This document shows, one piece after another, positions 48,021 through 61,297 of a stretch of 64,000 bases of DNA. Within the stretch, counting starts at the first letter, position 1, and each line of letters begins with the position of its first letter. This DNA is from Drosophila miranda (taxonomy: Eukaryota > Arthropoda > Insecta > Diptera > Drosophilidae), in contig NC_046675.1 in assembly GCF_003369915.1 (NCBI RefSeq), positions 28,520,001-28,584,000 of the forward strand, written 5' to 3'. The notes under the pieces are model-generated. The model was not told where the DNA came from. It did no database searches and saw only the letters and a program-made list of their open reading frames with translations. The translations under genes and the position numbers were made by a program.

Positions 48021-51000
48021 CTCCCCAGCTCCCATCCCAATCCCATTTCCATCTTTCTCTCTTTGCTGCCATTGGACACTCTCTTTGGGCAACTCCCCCT
48101 TTGGCTCTGGCAGCCATTTTGGTCTCCTTCTTCATCTGCTCTTCATCCCTCTCCTGCCACTGCCCCTGCCACAAAACCCTGCCTCAAGCTGTGATCAGAA
48201 CTCGTTTTTTCCAACAGACTGCGCCCTTTTCGGCTGCCAACTCCATTTAATGGCGCTCTCTGCATCGCTCTCTGCTTGTGTATCTGTATCTTTGCATTGC
48301 TATGTGTGTGTGCGAGTGTGTGCATCTGTATCTCAGCACTTATCTGATGCGTGGGCTTTGGGGGAACTGAGAGGCAGCAGAAAGAAGGTGGTGTGGTGTG
48401 GGCTGTAGAGCCATGGCCATAAAGTGTTATTTACGGGTAGCCTGCACTTATATTGGATATATATGGGTATTTCGAGGATTCGTTATACGATTAAAAGCAG
48501 AAGAGATAGAAGAAAAAATGGAAAGCAAATTGGAAAGGATAATAATAAGAGTTTCTATAAAAAAAAATTACTCTAAAAATATCTTTCTTTAATATTCAAG
48601 ATAGCTGAATAGCTGAATCCTCGCCATACTCAAAAACTTATTCAACATTTAAATTTGCATCTTCACTTCTTTCCTTTTTGGTTCCACAGCGAAACATTTT
48701 CATTGTTTATTCAACATTTTTGCACCAAATGAATGAGAAAAGTCTTCAAGTGTCCGCTGGTTTTTCCCGCAAAAAATTGATTTTTTTTTTTGTATCTTTA
48801 CAAAAGTTCAACAGCCAACAACAGCTGAAACGATCAACGAAATCTGTGCCTCACATCGGATTCAATTAAGGCGCCAATTGCATATTTTATTTATGCGGAT
48901 ATATTTGGAATATTTTTTCAAATTGCCTTTACAGCCGAAACAAATCGAACAGCAACAAAAATAAGAGAGGGGGAACACCATTTGACGTCTTTATCTTATC
49001 CCACAAATTTAATGCGATGATGTATGAAATTTTTAATTTTTCTCCATGGCTGTGGCGATGAAGCGCCCCCCGGACTCTGGGGAAGACGCAAATAAATTTC
49101 TGTTGCAAGCAGATGGCCTTTAAAGGGTTGGCAGGCAGGAAAGAGAGGGTTCATTGAATGATATTATATTTACTAAATGATATATTCTACTAAAATTCCC
49201 CTAATTTGTAGAAATATCTTCAAAAATGTTTTGCGAAGAATCAAAGATGCCGTCGGTAGATTAGTTTAGATGAAAGTCATCTATCTTTAAAACAATTCCA
49301 AAATCAATGAAAAGCTTATATAAAACATTTACATATATCAAATAAACATCTTTAGAAAACCTATAAAATAAATTCCAAATGAGTTATGGCACACCAGCAT
49401 CCAAAAAATTCATAAGTAAATTATTAATTTATAACGAATTTATACGTGTTTTAAAGTACGTTTTAATATTCGCAAATGAGAAAGTGAGAATATAAATAAA
49501 ACCGCAAATAAAATATGATTTTTTTGCCGCAAGAATTACCATAAAATCGAAGTTAAATATTCTTGCCAAAGCGGCCCTAAAAATGCTCCTTAAATGCCTG
49601 ATTGATTGAGTATAAGATGACGTATGAGCAATAATATTTAAGACCCCAACCAACACGCACATGTCCAAACATGTTAATCGGAAGAGAGAGAGATTGAGAG
49701 TGAGAGAAGGTTGAAGATCAATTGCAGCCATAACATGCCATACCAATGCAATTCCTCAAATTCCAGCAGAGCATCAGAGGGAGAGGAAGAAGGAGAGCGG
49801 AGATCGGAGATCGGAGAGAGATCGAAGAAGAACAACCTCCAAACTATCAAAGAGTTGACCACGCGTGCATAATGATGTCGCTCCCCTTAGAAGATCACTC
49901 GATCAAAGAGAGCGCCGAGCACAAGAGAGCGCGAAGATCAAAGAAGGCGGCGACGGCAACGGCGACGGCGACGGCGACCACACTAAAAATTGTCAACAAG
50001 ATGCAGTTGGTGGCAGGGAGGCACGAAAAGGTGGAGAGCAGAGCAGGAGATCCATGCAGATCATGGAGACGATCCTCGCTTGGAAGTGGTTGAGAAGGCG
50101 CTTGGGTTTGGGCGCTTATTAAAATGCGATCAGCAAAAGGCACAAAGCCGAACAAAAAAAATCCACAAAAACAAAAGGAAAGACCGATCCGATCGAAAGA
50201 AATCCCCAAGCGAAGGCGAGGAGTTAAAATAAACAGCAATAAAAAAACAATTTCACAAAAAAAAGAAGGAGAGCCGAGAGTGATCAAGGGAACAGCCGTG
50301 AGTAGGAGTAGGAGATGGCAGAGATCTGAGGACACGGCGATGAGTAGAACGTTAATAATTTGTCACCGCAAATGAAGGAATAAAAACAAACAGAGAAAAC
50401 CACTTGAGAGGATCTCGGACAACAAAGCAGAAAGCAAAGGCGGGGAGTAGGATGCAGGAGGTGGGGGGAGGGTACAAGTGGAGGAGAGCCCTGAAGATGA
50501 GCGGCGCTTTGAGTGGTTTGGTTCTGTCTTTCTTTTCTTGTTCTCTTTTCTCTGCTTTTGCCATCCCAGATCTGGATGGCGCTCTGTCCGTCAAGTGGCG
50601 GATCCTGTTTTCCCATAGACTGGACTGCACTCCACTCGAGTGTCTCTCCACTCCACTTAATTCACTCACCGATCTCTAGGCCACGATCGTTGCTTTCTCT
50701 CACTCTTTCTCCGGCTCTAACGGATGCTTGTTTTAGTCTTTGATTTTGTTTTACTTTAAGCGTTAGCTGTAGTTGCCATCGATTCAAGTTTGCCGCCGCC
50801 GCCGACTGTCAAGAGGCATCTAATAAGCCCACAACCTGTGGCGGGAAACCACTATGATTTGGATTATTAAATTATAACCAACAAGAGATGGCAAGAGACT
50901 CCACTCCAACCGTGTACTAATGAGATAACTAATTACTTGGTTGGTCTTTGAACAGATGAAGAGGATGAAAGTGTCAACGATGATGATGATCCCATCAAAT

Positions 51001-51229
51001 GGATAGTCGTTACTGGTTTATCTTTCTTTTACCAAACAGTCCATCGATTATCCTTCATACATGTCGATCTTTTGTAATAGAAACGCAAGAAAATTATCTA
51101 GTTAATGATACTTTAAGTGGTTCCCAATATAGAAGAATTGCCATCACATTTATTGACCTTCCTCACCTATGGGGAGCTCCTTTAGCAATCCCCACTTAAA
51201 TCACATGTTCAACGGTATATTTACAAGCA
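48021..51229. other. pannier upstream region, part 1
   Basis: No supported gene. It contains CT/GT-rich stretches (48040-48330), AT-rich DNA, and an A/G-rich block (49680-50480) full of GAGA-like tracts. Open frames there are by-products of the composition. Confidence 0.5.
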
Positions 51230-51640
51230 TAATTAATCGATAAAACATAGTTTATCGATAAGAATGTGAGGGGTATAACTTACATCGCCATCACTCAGCA
51301 AGATGCCCATGATTTATGGCCGAATAATTCGCGTTTCGCGGCGTCTCGTTTTAGAATGATTTATGCGGCATGCACGCGCACCACTCTCGAGGTTGAAGCC
51401 GATTCGGATATGGTATACGATATACAACGTTTATTCGATGTTGATGGGTTATGGGAAATGTAAATAAATGTATCACAAATGCATTCAAATTAATTGCAAA
51501 AAATTCAGAAATGTTTTACGGCACATTTACACGGCGGAACGGAGTGGCTTATTATTTACATGGCATTTTATGGGGTCTTGTTGTAAGACATTTGATTAAT
51601 GTGGTTTATAAGGTAATAAAATTTCGGTTTTAATCCATTT
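51230..51640. promoter_or_regulatory. Candidate regulatory block with paired ATCGAT sites
   Basis: Two ATCGATAA sites lie 17 bp apart (51235-51244 and 51252-51261, the second a perfect TTATCGATAA palindrome), followed by TGATTTATGGCCGAATAATT, TTTATTCGATG and several ATTTA/TTTAT homeobox-like motifs. It reads as information-dense non-coding DNA compared with its flanks. Two adjoining open frames (51266-51463 and 51451-51633) are probably chance. Confidence 0.3.
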
Positions 51641-54600
51641 ACGAGCACTTAACCGATTTTCCCTCTCTCTGTGTCTCTGTTGTGGGGGAGTTTTATTGTT
51701 CGGCAGAGCACACAGCGACAGCGAACCGACTTCCTTGAGGCGGACAAACAAACTAAAAAACGCCACACAAAGTAAACAAAAACTTAATCCCAAATTTCCA
51801 GATCCAGTTCCCAACGTCAGCGCTGACGGAGGCAGAGACATCGGCAGAGACTGCTACAGCGACAGCGACTGTGTGTGCCACGCAAAATCGGAAAAGAAGT
51901 CAACGGCAACGGCAACAACATAAAAAGTCAATTTCATCAATGGGCCTCCCTCTCCCTCTCGCCCTCCTCTGTCCCTGTCTCTGTCTCTGTCCCTCGGTCT
52001 TCCCCTTCGAGTGTCACTTTGCAGGCGTCGCCTTCACACACAGCCACCACAGAAAAGAGACAGCCACATAGAGAGGGAAAGAGAGGGACATGCACTGCTG
52101 ACAGGTAAAAATTTGTAGGTGCAACGGTGTAGCAGCAGCAGCGGCAGCGGCAGCACAAGTACCCGAAAAATTAGTCAATTTCATGTAAGACTCTGAAAAA
52201 TGATGTACCCTCTTCCTCTCTTGAGCACTTGAGCACTTGAGTACAGGTCCCGTCCGCACTTGAGAGCCCCGACGAACGGTAGGCACTCTCCACACTGGCC
52301 TAAGCCCTCTAATCCGCTTTTCCCGATTCACGATTCCCGATTCTAGATCCTCGACAGAAACTGAAACCCAAGGAGCAGTGGAAGCCGAAGCGAGATTGTG
52401 GGTATCACCGGGACCGGCCCATTGTCAGCAGCTCATTAAATCGATGGGCGTGTATGTCTCCAGGAAAGGAAAAGGATCGCAGGATCACAATTAATTGATT
52501 GCTTGGTGGAAAGAGTAGTGGTATATTGAATGTGTTTGTGTGTTTATATAGCTCTTAATGGAAGGCGATTAATCCAAGATGACTCAAACTGCAACTAGGA
52601 AAGGGCATGACACATAATTCAGTGGAAATAGTGGCAATGGGGTTCAGTATTCTTGGAGAAAAATGTCCTTCACAGGTAATTGGGGTAAATGATGTAAGAT
52701 ATAAACCCTATTAATGTTAATTTTGTGTCACTTAAGAAAGAATATTAGCTATAAGGCATAGATATACTTATCCCTTCTACAGCCAACTAATGTAGGGGCC
52801 TTCTTTGAAGAGTTACTTCTAAGATATGAGCATATTGAAAACTGTAGAAAACATACAAACGATTCAAATCTAGAATAGAGGAAGTGTATGAATATTGGAA
52901 CTGAAGATCTATAGGAGATTCGTATTAGAAAGGGGCTTCAAGTCTCTTCTCTGGCCTGAATGCACCTCCTACTACTCATAGCACATACAACTCTATAATC
53001 AATTTTTTACTTTAAGATCTATCTCCAGAAACTTCTTACCTAAACGAACCTCTCAACTCCAGAATAGATCTATTTCGGGTAGTCCACAGCTCGACCACAA
53101 ATCACGCCCCGGCCAAAAACAGTCCCCAGCCAAGAGGCATCATTAATCAAGCAATTTGCCTTAGTTTCGGCCAATCAACCAAAACAAAAAAAAGGTTCTC
53201 TCTTAAGAAGAGGACGACAAATTCGCTCCATTAAAATGCAAAGCAAAAGTGGGAAAAAAACGAGAAGAACAAAGGCAGGAAAGTCAGTCAGAAAGTCAGA
53301 AATCCAGAGCCAGAGCCAGAGGTGAGGTACAAAAGATGTCAAAACAGAAACCGCAAGGCGCGTCAGAGGTATGGTACGGATCGGATTGGAGAGCCAGGGA
53401 CAGATCGGGGTTCGGGGTTCGGGGTTCGTTCGGGGGCAGACATGCGCATATTTCAATCCGCGCTGACACATCCTGCTGCGCTAATGGACCTTAATTTGTG
53501 AACAGCTTTATATATCATGCGCCAGACCGTTAATGTGATCATCCACACGATCTGCGCTCTGCTCTGCTCTGGGCCGAAGCCCCGAAACCGCTTCGAAGGT
53601 GGGAGATAAAGTTTTATGGAGCTTATCGCCGAATAAAATGGAATGGAATGGAACCGCAAAGAACTTGCACTGGCACTGGCACGCGCTTTCCAGGAAAAAT
53701 GGAAAAACTGCCATGCCAGGGAAATGTCATCTCTTCAAGAGAGTGAGAGGGAGTGCCAGAGTGCCAGAGTGAGAGCAGTTCTCATGCACATATTGAGCCA
53801 CTGATAACGAGCAGACAAATGATAATTGCTCTGGCTCCACTCTAATCCTTTGCTGCCCAAAAATACGAACCCCTCTCAATGGAGAAATGTCGCCCGAATT
53901 TTCAAAGTGGCGTCACCGCTGCCATCCACTCGAAAGAGTGTCCCCTCCGTCCCCGTCTCCTGGCTTTCCTTCTCTAGGCCCCTAAGCCCGTTGAAGTCTT
54001 ACTCGGATGCATTGCATCTCGATGATCACAATTTCCATTGATCGTCATCGGGCTCTGGCCTCTCTCTCTATCTTCCTCTCTTTTTCGATATCTCGCTCTC
54101 GCTCTCGGCAAAGATGAAAGCAATCTTTATTGGTTTTTGTAGTGATTTTAAGTGGATTTGTGGTTCGATTCTTAATGCCGAAGTGCGCCAGGCAGCCCCC
54201 ATCCCCATTTCCAGCCGCGGTCCAACCTCAGTCTCTGGTTCACCTTCTGGTGGTTGGATCTCTGCGGTTATATCGTTTTTATTCAAATTTGTATGTTTAT
54301 TTCTTTCTTTATGCGTAATTATGAGAATCTTTCAGCTGTCGTCTCTGCCAGACGAAGACATACATGGTCCCTCGTCTCTCGAATCGACTCTCACTCTCTT
54401 GAGGGTTGAGTGTTTTAGGCCGTTTGAGGCTTGTAATTATGGACTTTGGTTCATCTTTAATGTCGCAAATGCATCTAGTCGGAGCAGAGGATAGATGGGT
54501 TGGGTTGGGTTCTTCGATGACATTTCGAACAATTGGTTTTGGGATGGAAAAAGGGAGAACAAAGTTCTTACAAGTTTTTTCGAGAGGATGGTTCTTTGTG

Positions 54601-57600
54601 TTTCCGTCTAGTTATATTGGGATTTGAAACAAGGGAGTGTTTTTAATATTTTCAAAGTTGAACTGCAAATAATGGCAGACAGTAGTGTTGAAAGCATTCG
54701 GTAACCCTCTCTAAATAATGCCCTATATCCATAAACATCAAAGGTGGCTTTCCCTTCTTCGAGCTTCAATACGAATATCGCTGAAGTGGCCTTAAAGTTC
54801 CTATGGGAATAACACTATATCTTCACAAATTGTTTTCGTTGTTTTTTCTGTAACGATCTACATGTCTTATCGCATTGCCATTAGTGGGTTCTTCCCCACA
54901 GCAATTACTCATGCGACAATACGCTTACTGGTGCCCCTGCCGTGCCACAGCCTTTCCTTTCCTTTCCCCAAAAGCCACTTGACAAAAAGCAAACTGAAGT
55001 GCGACGGAAGGCTACTTACAAATTCCTCGACAACAGAACGAGGAACAGAACTCTGCAGCATTTGAATAATGCCAACAACAGCAGATAAGCCGAACTACCC
55101 TTCAGGCCCCGTTTCGATGATTGTTCCAATCGCTGATTTTTGAGTGGAAAACACACTGTCGGGTCGGTGGAACACAGAACAGTGTCAGTCTATAAACATC
55201 GTTTTGGATAGAGGCGCTCCGCTTATCAGAGACTGCCTTTGGCAGGGGCAAAGACTTTGCTGATGGCGGAAATGGTGACTTATTGCAATAGTTGTGCTCC
55301 CATTGTTGTTGCTACGCTGATAGCGATAATGTTATTTTTTTTTATAATTAATTACTAAACCGATAGGCGGTTTGTTTATCTGTGCCGTTTTTATGCTGGC
55401 TTTGGGGGCAGACACATGGGCACTCTGTGCCCATTGGGGCGTGTGAACAAACGAAAGACTTAAGCAACGAACTCGATTCGGCTGTGGCTGTGTGTCCTTT
55501 GTGGCATAGATGGCGTCTAAATTAAGCCACGGAGACCTGTGTTTGATCTCCGCCGATTCGACAGAGGGGGCAGGGTCTCTTTCTTGCATTCTCTGTGCAT
55601 GGTGTGTCTGTCTCCTTCCCTCTCTCTGACGGTGACAAGTTTTCGGCACGCGGGCAGACAAATTCCATGGCTGGCTCGGGGGCAAGGGAATGTGCTGCCC
55701 CGATCTGTCCCTGCCCCAAAGCTTTTAAGTGTCTTGGCGTCGGTGCGGCTTATGTCTTCTCTTCTCTTCTGTCCTCCGCCGCCGCCCCACTCTTCCAGTG
55801 ACATTTACATTTGTGAGATCAGAGAGACAGCGAGAGAGAGACAGAATTAATTGCTGTGGAAAATCAAGATTCGTTCGTGAAGACTGTGAAAAGATGTCGC
55901 CTAATTTTTCCTAGTCTTTAATTAATTAATTAGCCAGGGGGGATACGGGGCGATATGGGAGATTTCGAAAGTTTCTTTTACGATTCCCTGGCGCCGCCGG
56001 CGGGACTTTAAGCCTGAGAAACAATGAGATAAAGTTCGGAGCTGCACCCGGAATCACATATCAAAAGCAGTCGAATCAGACATCAAAACAGAAATTATAG
56101 TCGAAGATTTATCGCTGGGGGCGAATGCTGGATGGTGGACGGGACCCCAGCTTCCTCTAAGCCCCGGCGATAAGTCCAGAGATTACGCCTCCTCCGCGAA
56201 GGTTCCACATGCCACGGAGCTCTGATTCCGATATCGCCATGAATAAGGCAAGCTTATCGAGCCGGACTTTACACATATCTCTGTCTTTCTCTCTCTCTCT
56301 CTGTATTCAGGGCAACAATTATATGCAATCGCGGTTGCTGACAGGAATTTTATCAGCGCAATGGGTAAACAATATAGCGGATAGGGATTGCAGTTCGAGA
56401 TTGATGTAGATCGTATTCCAAGGGAACAAAGAAGATAAATATAATGGGGAATGAGAGTTAATGCTATATACATATATTTTATTGGGGAAACAAAGAACTA
56501 TCTTCGATAGCTTATGAACTGTTCTTTTTGGTTCCTGAATTCTGAGGCAACAAAATCTAGAAATCTAAAGTACGAGTATTGCCTCATTCCCAAAGCAGCT
56601 ATAACCCTCGCAGCAAGCCACTCAGACTCCTGACGCCATGTCCTGTGCTACCGAGAACTGGACCCAGTACCTCTGTAACCTCTGTAACCTCCTGTCTGTT
56701 GGACCTCTGACATGCAATTAGAACCCGTCTCGCAACGCACGGCAGGACTTCCAGCCTTGGGTCAATGGGTCGCTCTTTGCTTCGGGCCCTGTCCTGCCCT
56801 GTCCTGGTACTTCCTATTGGGCCATGTTTCTGTTTCTGTTTCTGGCCCCCGTTGACCTGCTTAAAGTGCATATGCACATATATCATTTTCAGTTAGTGCT
56901 TCGTTCTGCTTCTGCCCTCGGCGACACTTTCCTTTCCACTTGCGTGCGTTGCATTTTCAGAGAGCTACTACCTGAATGAATATGGCTTGGACTTGACTTG
57001 GCTACGGGTTCGTATTGGGTTCTAGTGCAGTTTTGTGTGTGGGTTATAGCCAGCCTCGAAAGCGAGTGTTAAAATTGCATAATTAGCTTGGGTTTTTGTT
57101 GCTTGTTTCTATTTTCAGTCAAGTGTGTCTGGGGGGGTTGCCGCAGCAGAGTTGCCAGGCTATGGCGGGGAGGGAAAAGAAGGTTCAACATTTGGGAATA
57201 TGACAAGCTCGAAGGGTATATTAAGTTTGTTTCTGACTTTCTTAAATCAGCTGTCAGTGGTCTCCTCTGCTCCACTCTTCGTTAGTTCGAAAAAAAAAGC
57301 AGAGCCTTGGCCCTTGCCGCAGCTCTCAACGCTCCCACTCGTTTATCCACACAAAAGTTATCCTAAGGGCTCTATTTCTGGACTTTATTAAAAGAAAAGC
57401 CTTGCCTTTCTTGCTCTAAATTAATTTCTTGATGCCCTGACAACGGCAGTGACCTGCCGGAGTGACCTTTACTCTGCCCTCTGCTAAACGATTTTGGTTG
57501 AGATTTATGATGCAATTGTCCCAAAAACCTGCTCTCTTGGCCCAAAAGCCAAGAAGCATTTAACTAGTTTTGTTCTGGCCTTCTGGCTGATGTTCGAAGC

Positions 57601-60050
57601 CAATTTTCAGTTTTATGGCTTTGCGGGTCTCATAAAATGTGTCATAAATTAAAAGGCGCTTGGGCACGCACACAAATCCGTAATACAGAGAAGGTACTCC
57701 TATATATACCCTATACACATAGTAGTTGTGGAAATATAGGTATCATGTAACCTGCAACCTGTGCCACTGGTCACACGCAGCGCCTTTGTGTCACGGCCAG
57801 GACCTCTCCGTTTGGCCTTCTTTTACGGGCCCTAGGGACGCGTCTATACACTTTTCCAGCTAATGATTTTATGACACTTTTTGCAATATTTACAGCACTC
57901 GAGACTCTCATGTCATGTTGTGTCATTGTAGCCTCTGTTCCGAGGCTCCATGGGAGGTTATTCTCCTACCACACTGGGTAGGGGCCTGTCTGGGCCATCC
58001 ATTGAGCCCAGTTGTTGTCCTGTTAGTGGTGGCGCCAGCAGTTAATTGCTCGAAAGGAATATGGCCAGGATAAACGCCCGAGTCTAGGAGTGAAAGTGTA
58101 ACAAAGGGTTGGACGAGGATAATAGAGTTTGTCAAGGCTAAGCGATTGATAAACTGATAGAAAGGGGTGCTCAGAAGTAGTCAAGGACAGAAATATGTCT
58201 TGTAGTATGTCTTCCACTAATTCCACTAACAAACCAATGAAGGAAAAGTCTTCTAGTCTCCATTTGTTGAAGCTCTCACTCGGCGTGTCAGCCTGGTTAC
58301 ACCTTGCCTCTAATTTATGTGCATGGGCAAAGAGTCTGGAGAGCTAGAACCATGTCCAGAGCGGTGCACAGACCCTAATGAATAGTCAAACGCATGGCAT
58401 TACATATAGTAATGTTAATGCTAATTTTAATGACTTGTGTTTGGTGTCTTTGCTGCGGTTCTCGAGTCTTTTGTTGAGGGTTGAACGCGCGCAGATCGGC
58501 ATCGAGATCGAGATCGGGATCGGGATCAGGGGTTCCGCAATTTATGTATCTACAATGCAATTGTGCGAATAATTATGCCAACTACTGTGTGGAGTGTTTG
58601 TCGAGTGCGGAGTGTTGACTGTTGATAAAAGCATGAAAGCATTCCATTCCTGTTTTCCCAATGTTTTCCGCTGCTTTTCAGCTGCTGGCTGTTGGCTGCT
58701 GGCGGTTGTTCTCATCAATTACTCCAATGGCTGAAAGATTTTTGACACAAAAACAAAACTGCGCTCATGTCAACTGCCAATGGACTGCCAGGTTCATATC
58801 AAACCATACATATATATATATATAGATGGATTTGTATCTGCCCCTCCGCAATGACCCCTCCATCCCCAGTCTCTGACAGCTCAAAAGTTGCTCAGAAATT
58901 TATGGATTTTTCTTGCAATATTTTATGGCATTTTATGCCTGGAATACAAGCCCCGGGGACGCATAAATTACAATTCAATTACTTTATGGCAACAATACAA
59001 CAATAATACAAAGCCATAAAAGATCGCTGTACCGCTGCCCCACCGCCCCACCGCCTAATGGCATAATCGAGAATGATTTAGTTGCCAAAATTTATGGGCC
59101 CCTTCAACCTCTCTGTGTGCACGGCTTCTGTTGTGCTCCGTGTGTTTCGTGCTGCCACTTGCCACTTGCCACTGCATGTTGTGCCACAAAAGAACTGCGA
59201 TCTAATCTAATCATGGTGTGCCCCCGATATCACATTTCAAACGGGTTCCCGCTCCCTCTGTGCTAGATCTGTATCTGTATCTATCTATCTCAATCTAGCG
59301 TTTACATGCCCAACATTAGTCCCATGCTAATTTCATTGTTGATCCATAAAGATTGTGTTCTGACTGATCGCGGGATTAGCTAATTGATACCAGGAAACAT
59401 ATTGTTAGTGTCTAAATCCTAAATTGTGATTGTTTGCGATTATTGAATGGCATCTAATGAGTGTTTCTAATGATTGTAACTAGAGTTGGGGAACCAGTTC
59501 CGAAATGGAGGGAGTGGTAGGAGGATATTTCAAGGGGTAACTACTAGAATAAAATTGAATCATATATAGTCCCCTTTTGAGTCAAATATACACGTTCTTC
59601 TACTAATTTTATAGGTGGAACCACACGTTTCCACGTCTATCTCTAAAAAAGATTGTGAGAGTTAAGATGAGATTTTTCATGAGGATAACGATATCTTGAT
59701 TGCAGAATAACATATCCCTATTTATTTGCATTTTTTAGTATTAATAGCATAATGAACTGATAAATTCAGGGCTAACAGACCATTGAATGGTTCTATATTT
59801 CACCTTATGAAAGATCCATGCCGATGCAAGTCAATGGAGTCTCGTCTCTAGTTCTGATAGCAAGTAGTGGGTTTCTATGAAAATTTATGTAGGTAAAGAT
59901 ACATATTTCTTCTGGTTCATAAATAAACGAAATAAGAGGGTTGTACATCCATCATTATGAACCATTCAAACCCCCATTTTGTATCATTAAACCTAATAAA
60001 ATCCGCGTCGAAATAAAAACACAGATAAATACTTTTTAATACAGATTTCA
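51641..60050. other. pannier upstream region, part 2
   Basis: No supported gene. Many short open frames lack domains or a convincing codon pattern. Local features are simple repeats such as GATCGGGATCGGGATC near 58507-58528 and an (AT)n tract near 58808-58823. Confidence 0.5.
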
Positions 60051-61130
60051 ACTTACTTGACTGTGGGCTGATTCGGATTCCCTTTGCCTGCCTCCCAGAG
60101 TGTCGTCGCTCTGCCTCGACCAATTGCTTTTGTGTCCGTTGTCTGATGTGTTGTTTGATGTATGCAAATGAAGATTCGTATGCCAATTGGCAGTTTGGGG
60201 GGGACTTAATGGCCTGTTTGCCTGTGCTGTGTAAACTGCCTGTAAAGCCAAACGTTTTGTGCTCTTTGTGGTTTGATTTGATTTTGAATGGGCTAAATGC
60301 CAGTCTGCTGGATGCCACAAATCACACGCAATTCACAAATTCAGATACATTTGCATAATGTTGGCAAAAAATGAAACATAGATACACAAAACACACACTC
60401 ACACGCGACAGACAAAGGCTTACAGCCGATAGCCAATGGAATTTATTCGAGTTTTGCTCACTGAAGGAATCACGCGACGCGTGTTGGTTTTTTTTCGGTT
60501 GCTAATTAATCACAAGGCGGCTATTAAAATAGTTAGTTTACCAGTTACCAGTTTTTTGTGGATCAGAGATACTTTTGGTACGGATTGGCTTGCCTTTTGG
60601 CGACGGCAAATTCACGTTTCAGCTTTTTCCATTCGCTGCTGCGTTTCGCGTTTCGCGCATAAACCGATCCGAATCCAACTGAAGGCAAAGGAATATCCGA
60701 TGCCGACACGGACTCACTCCTTGTTGTTGTGTGTATTCTGATTGGAACACAGATACACCAAACACACACACACACACACACATAGGGAGCATACACAACA
60801 AAGATGGAGTGAGCGAGGGAGCGAGCGAGCGTTTCGTTTTTTGGGCTTCCGGTTGGACCTGCACTGAGAGAGCGACTGCTGGCAGGCAGGCTGGCGTTTG
60901 TTTTGCTGCTGTTCAATGCTTGTGGCGCTCCGCTCTCCTTTCCGCTGTGTGTTCAAACAAACGGGTTTTTACGCAAGCACACACACAGACACACAGAACG
61001 AGAGAGAGCGAGCTCCCTATCGCACTATGAAAGTGGGTGTTGCCCGCGGCTCCCCGTCTCGCTTTCACGCCAGCTGACTCTGTCGCTCTCCCACATTCGT
61101 AATCGGGTAATGTGGCCATATTCAAGTTTG
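60051..61130 (-). promoter_or_regulatory. Promoter-like island, possible distal start of pannier or a non-coding transcript
   Basis: On the minus strand GAGAG clusters (61000-61020), an initiator-like CTCTCAGTGC near 60868 and purine/CA-rich leader-like DNA are followed by a strong donor TCAA|GTAAGT at 60057/60056. A (CA)n tract covers 60762-60782. This fits a spliced leader read towards pnr, but no transcript evidence exists. Confidence 0.3.
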
Positions 61131-61189
61131 CTTGATTTGCTGTTTAGATATTCCTACTATAAGTGTGCGTGTGTGTGAGTGTGTTAGTA

Positions 61190-61297
61190 AGAGAGAGAGA
61201 GAGAGAGAGAGAGAGCAAGCGCCTCTTGGGGGACAGCCCACTTTATGGCTTTTGTGCGGCTCTCATGGCGTATGCGCAATGTCTTTCCGCGCGCCAT
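61190..61297. promoter_or_regulatory. GA repeat plus Pho-site cluster, candidate Polycomb response element
   Basis: A GAGAGA run (61190-61215) is followed within 85 bp by three GCCAT cores: ATGGC at 61245-61249 and 61265-61269, and GCCAT at 61293-61297. GAGA-factor and Pho sites together are the signature of fly PREs, and pnr is the kind of developmental gene they serve. Confidence 0.4.

Noticed and set aside
49895..50335. 146-codon minus-strand frame upstream of pnr
   Set aside because: Sits in purine-rich DNA; composition-driven Leu/Phe/Ser frame without homology that I can recognise.
51266..51633. Two adjoining open frames that look vaguely protein-like
   Set aside because: AT-rich codons, no domain, no splice structure; better explained as regulatory DNA.
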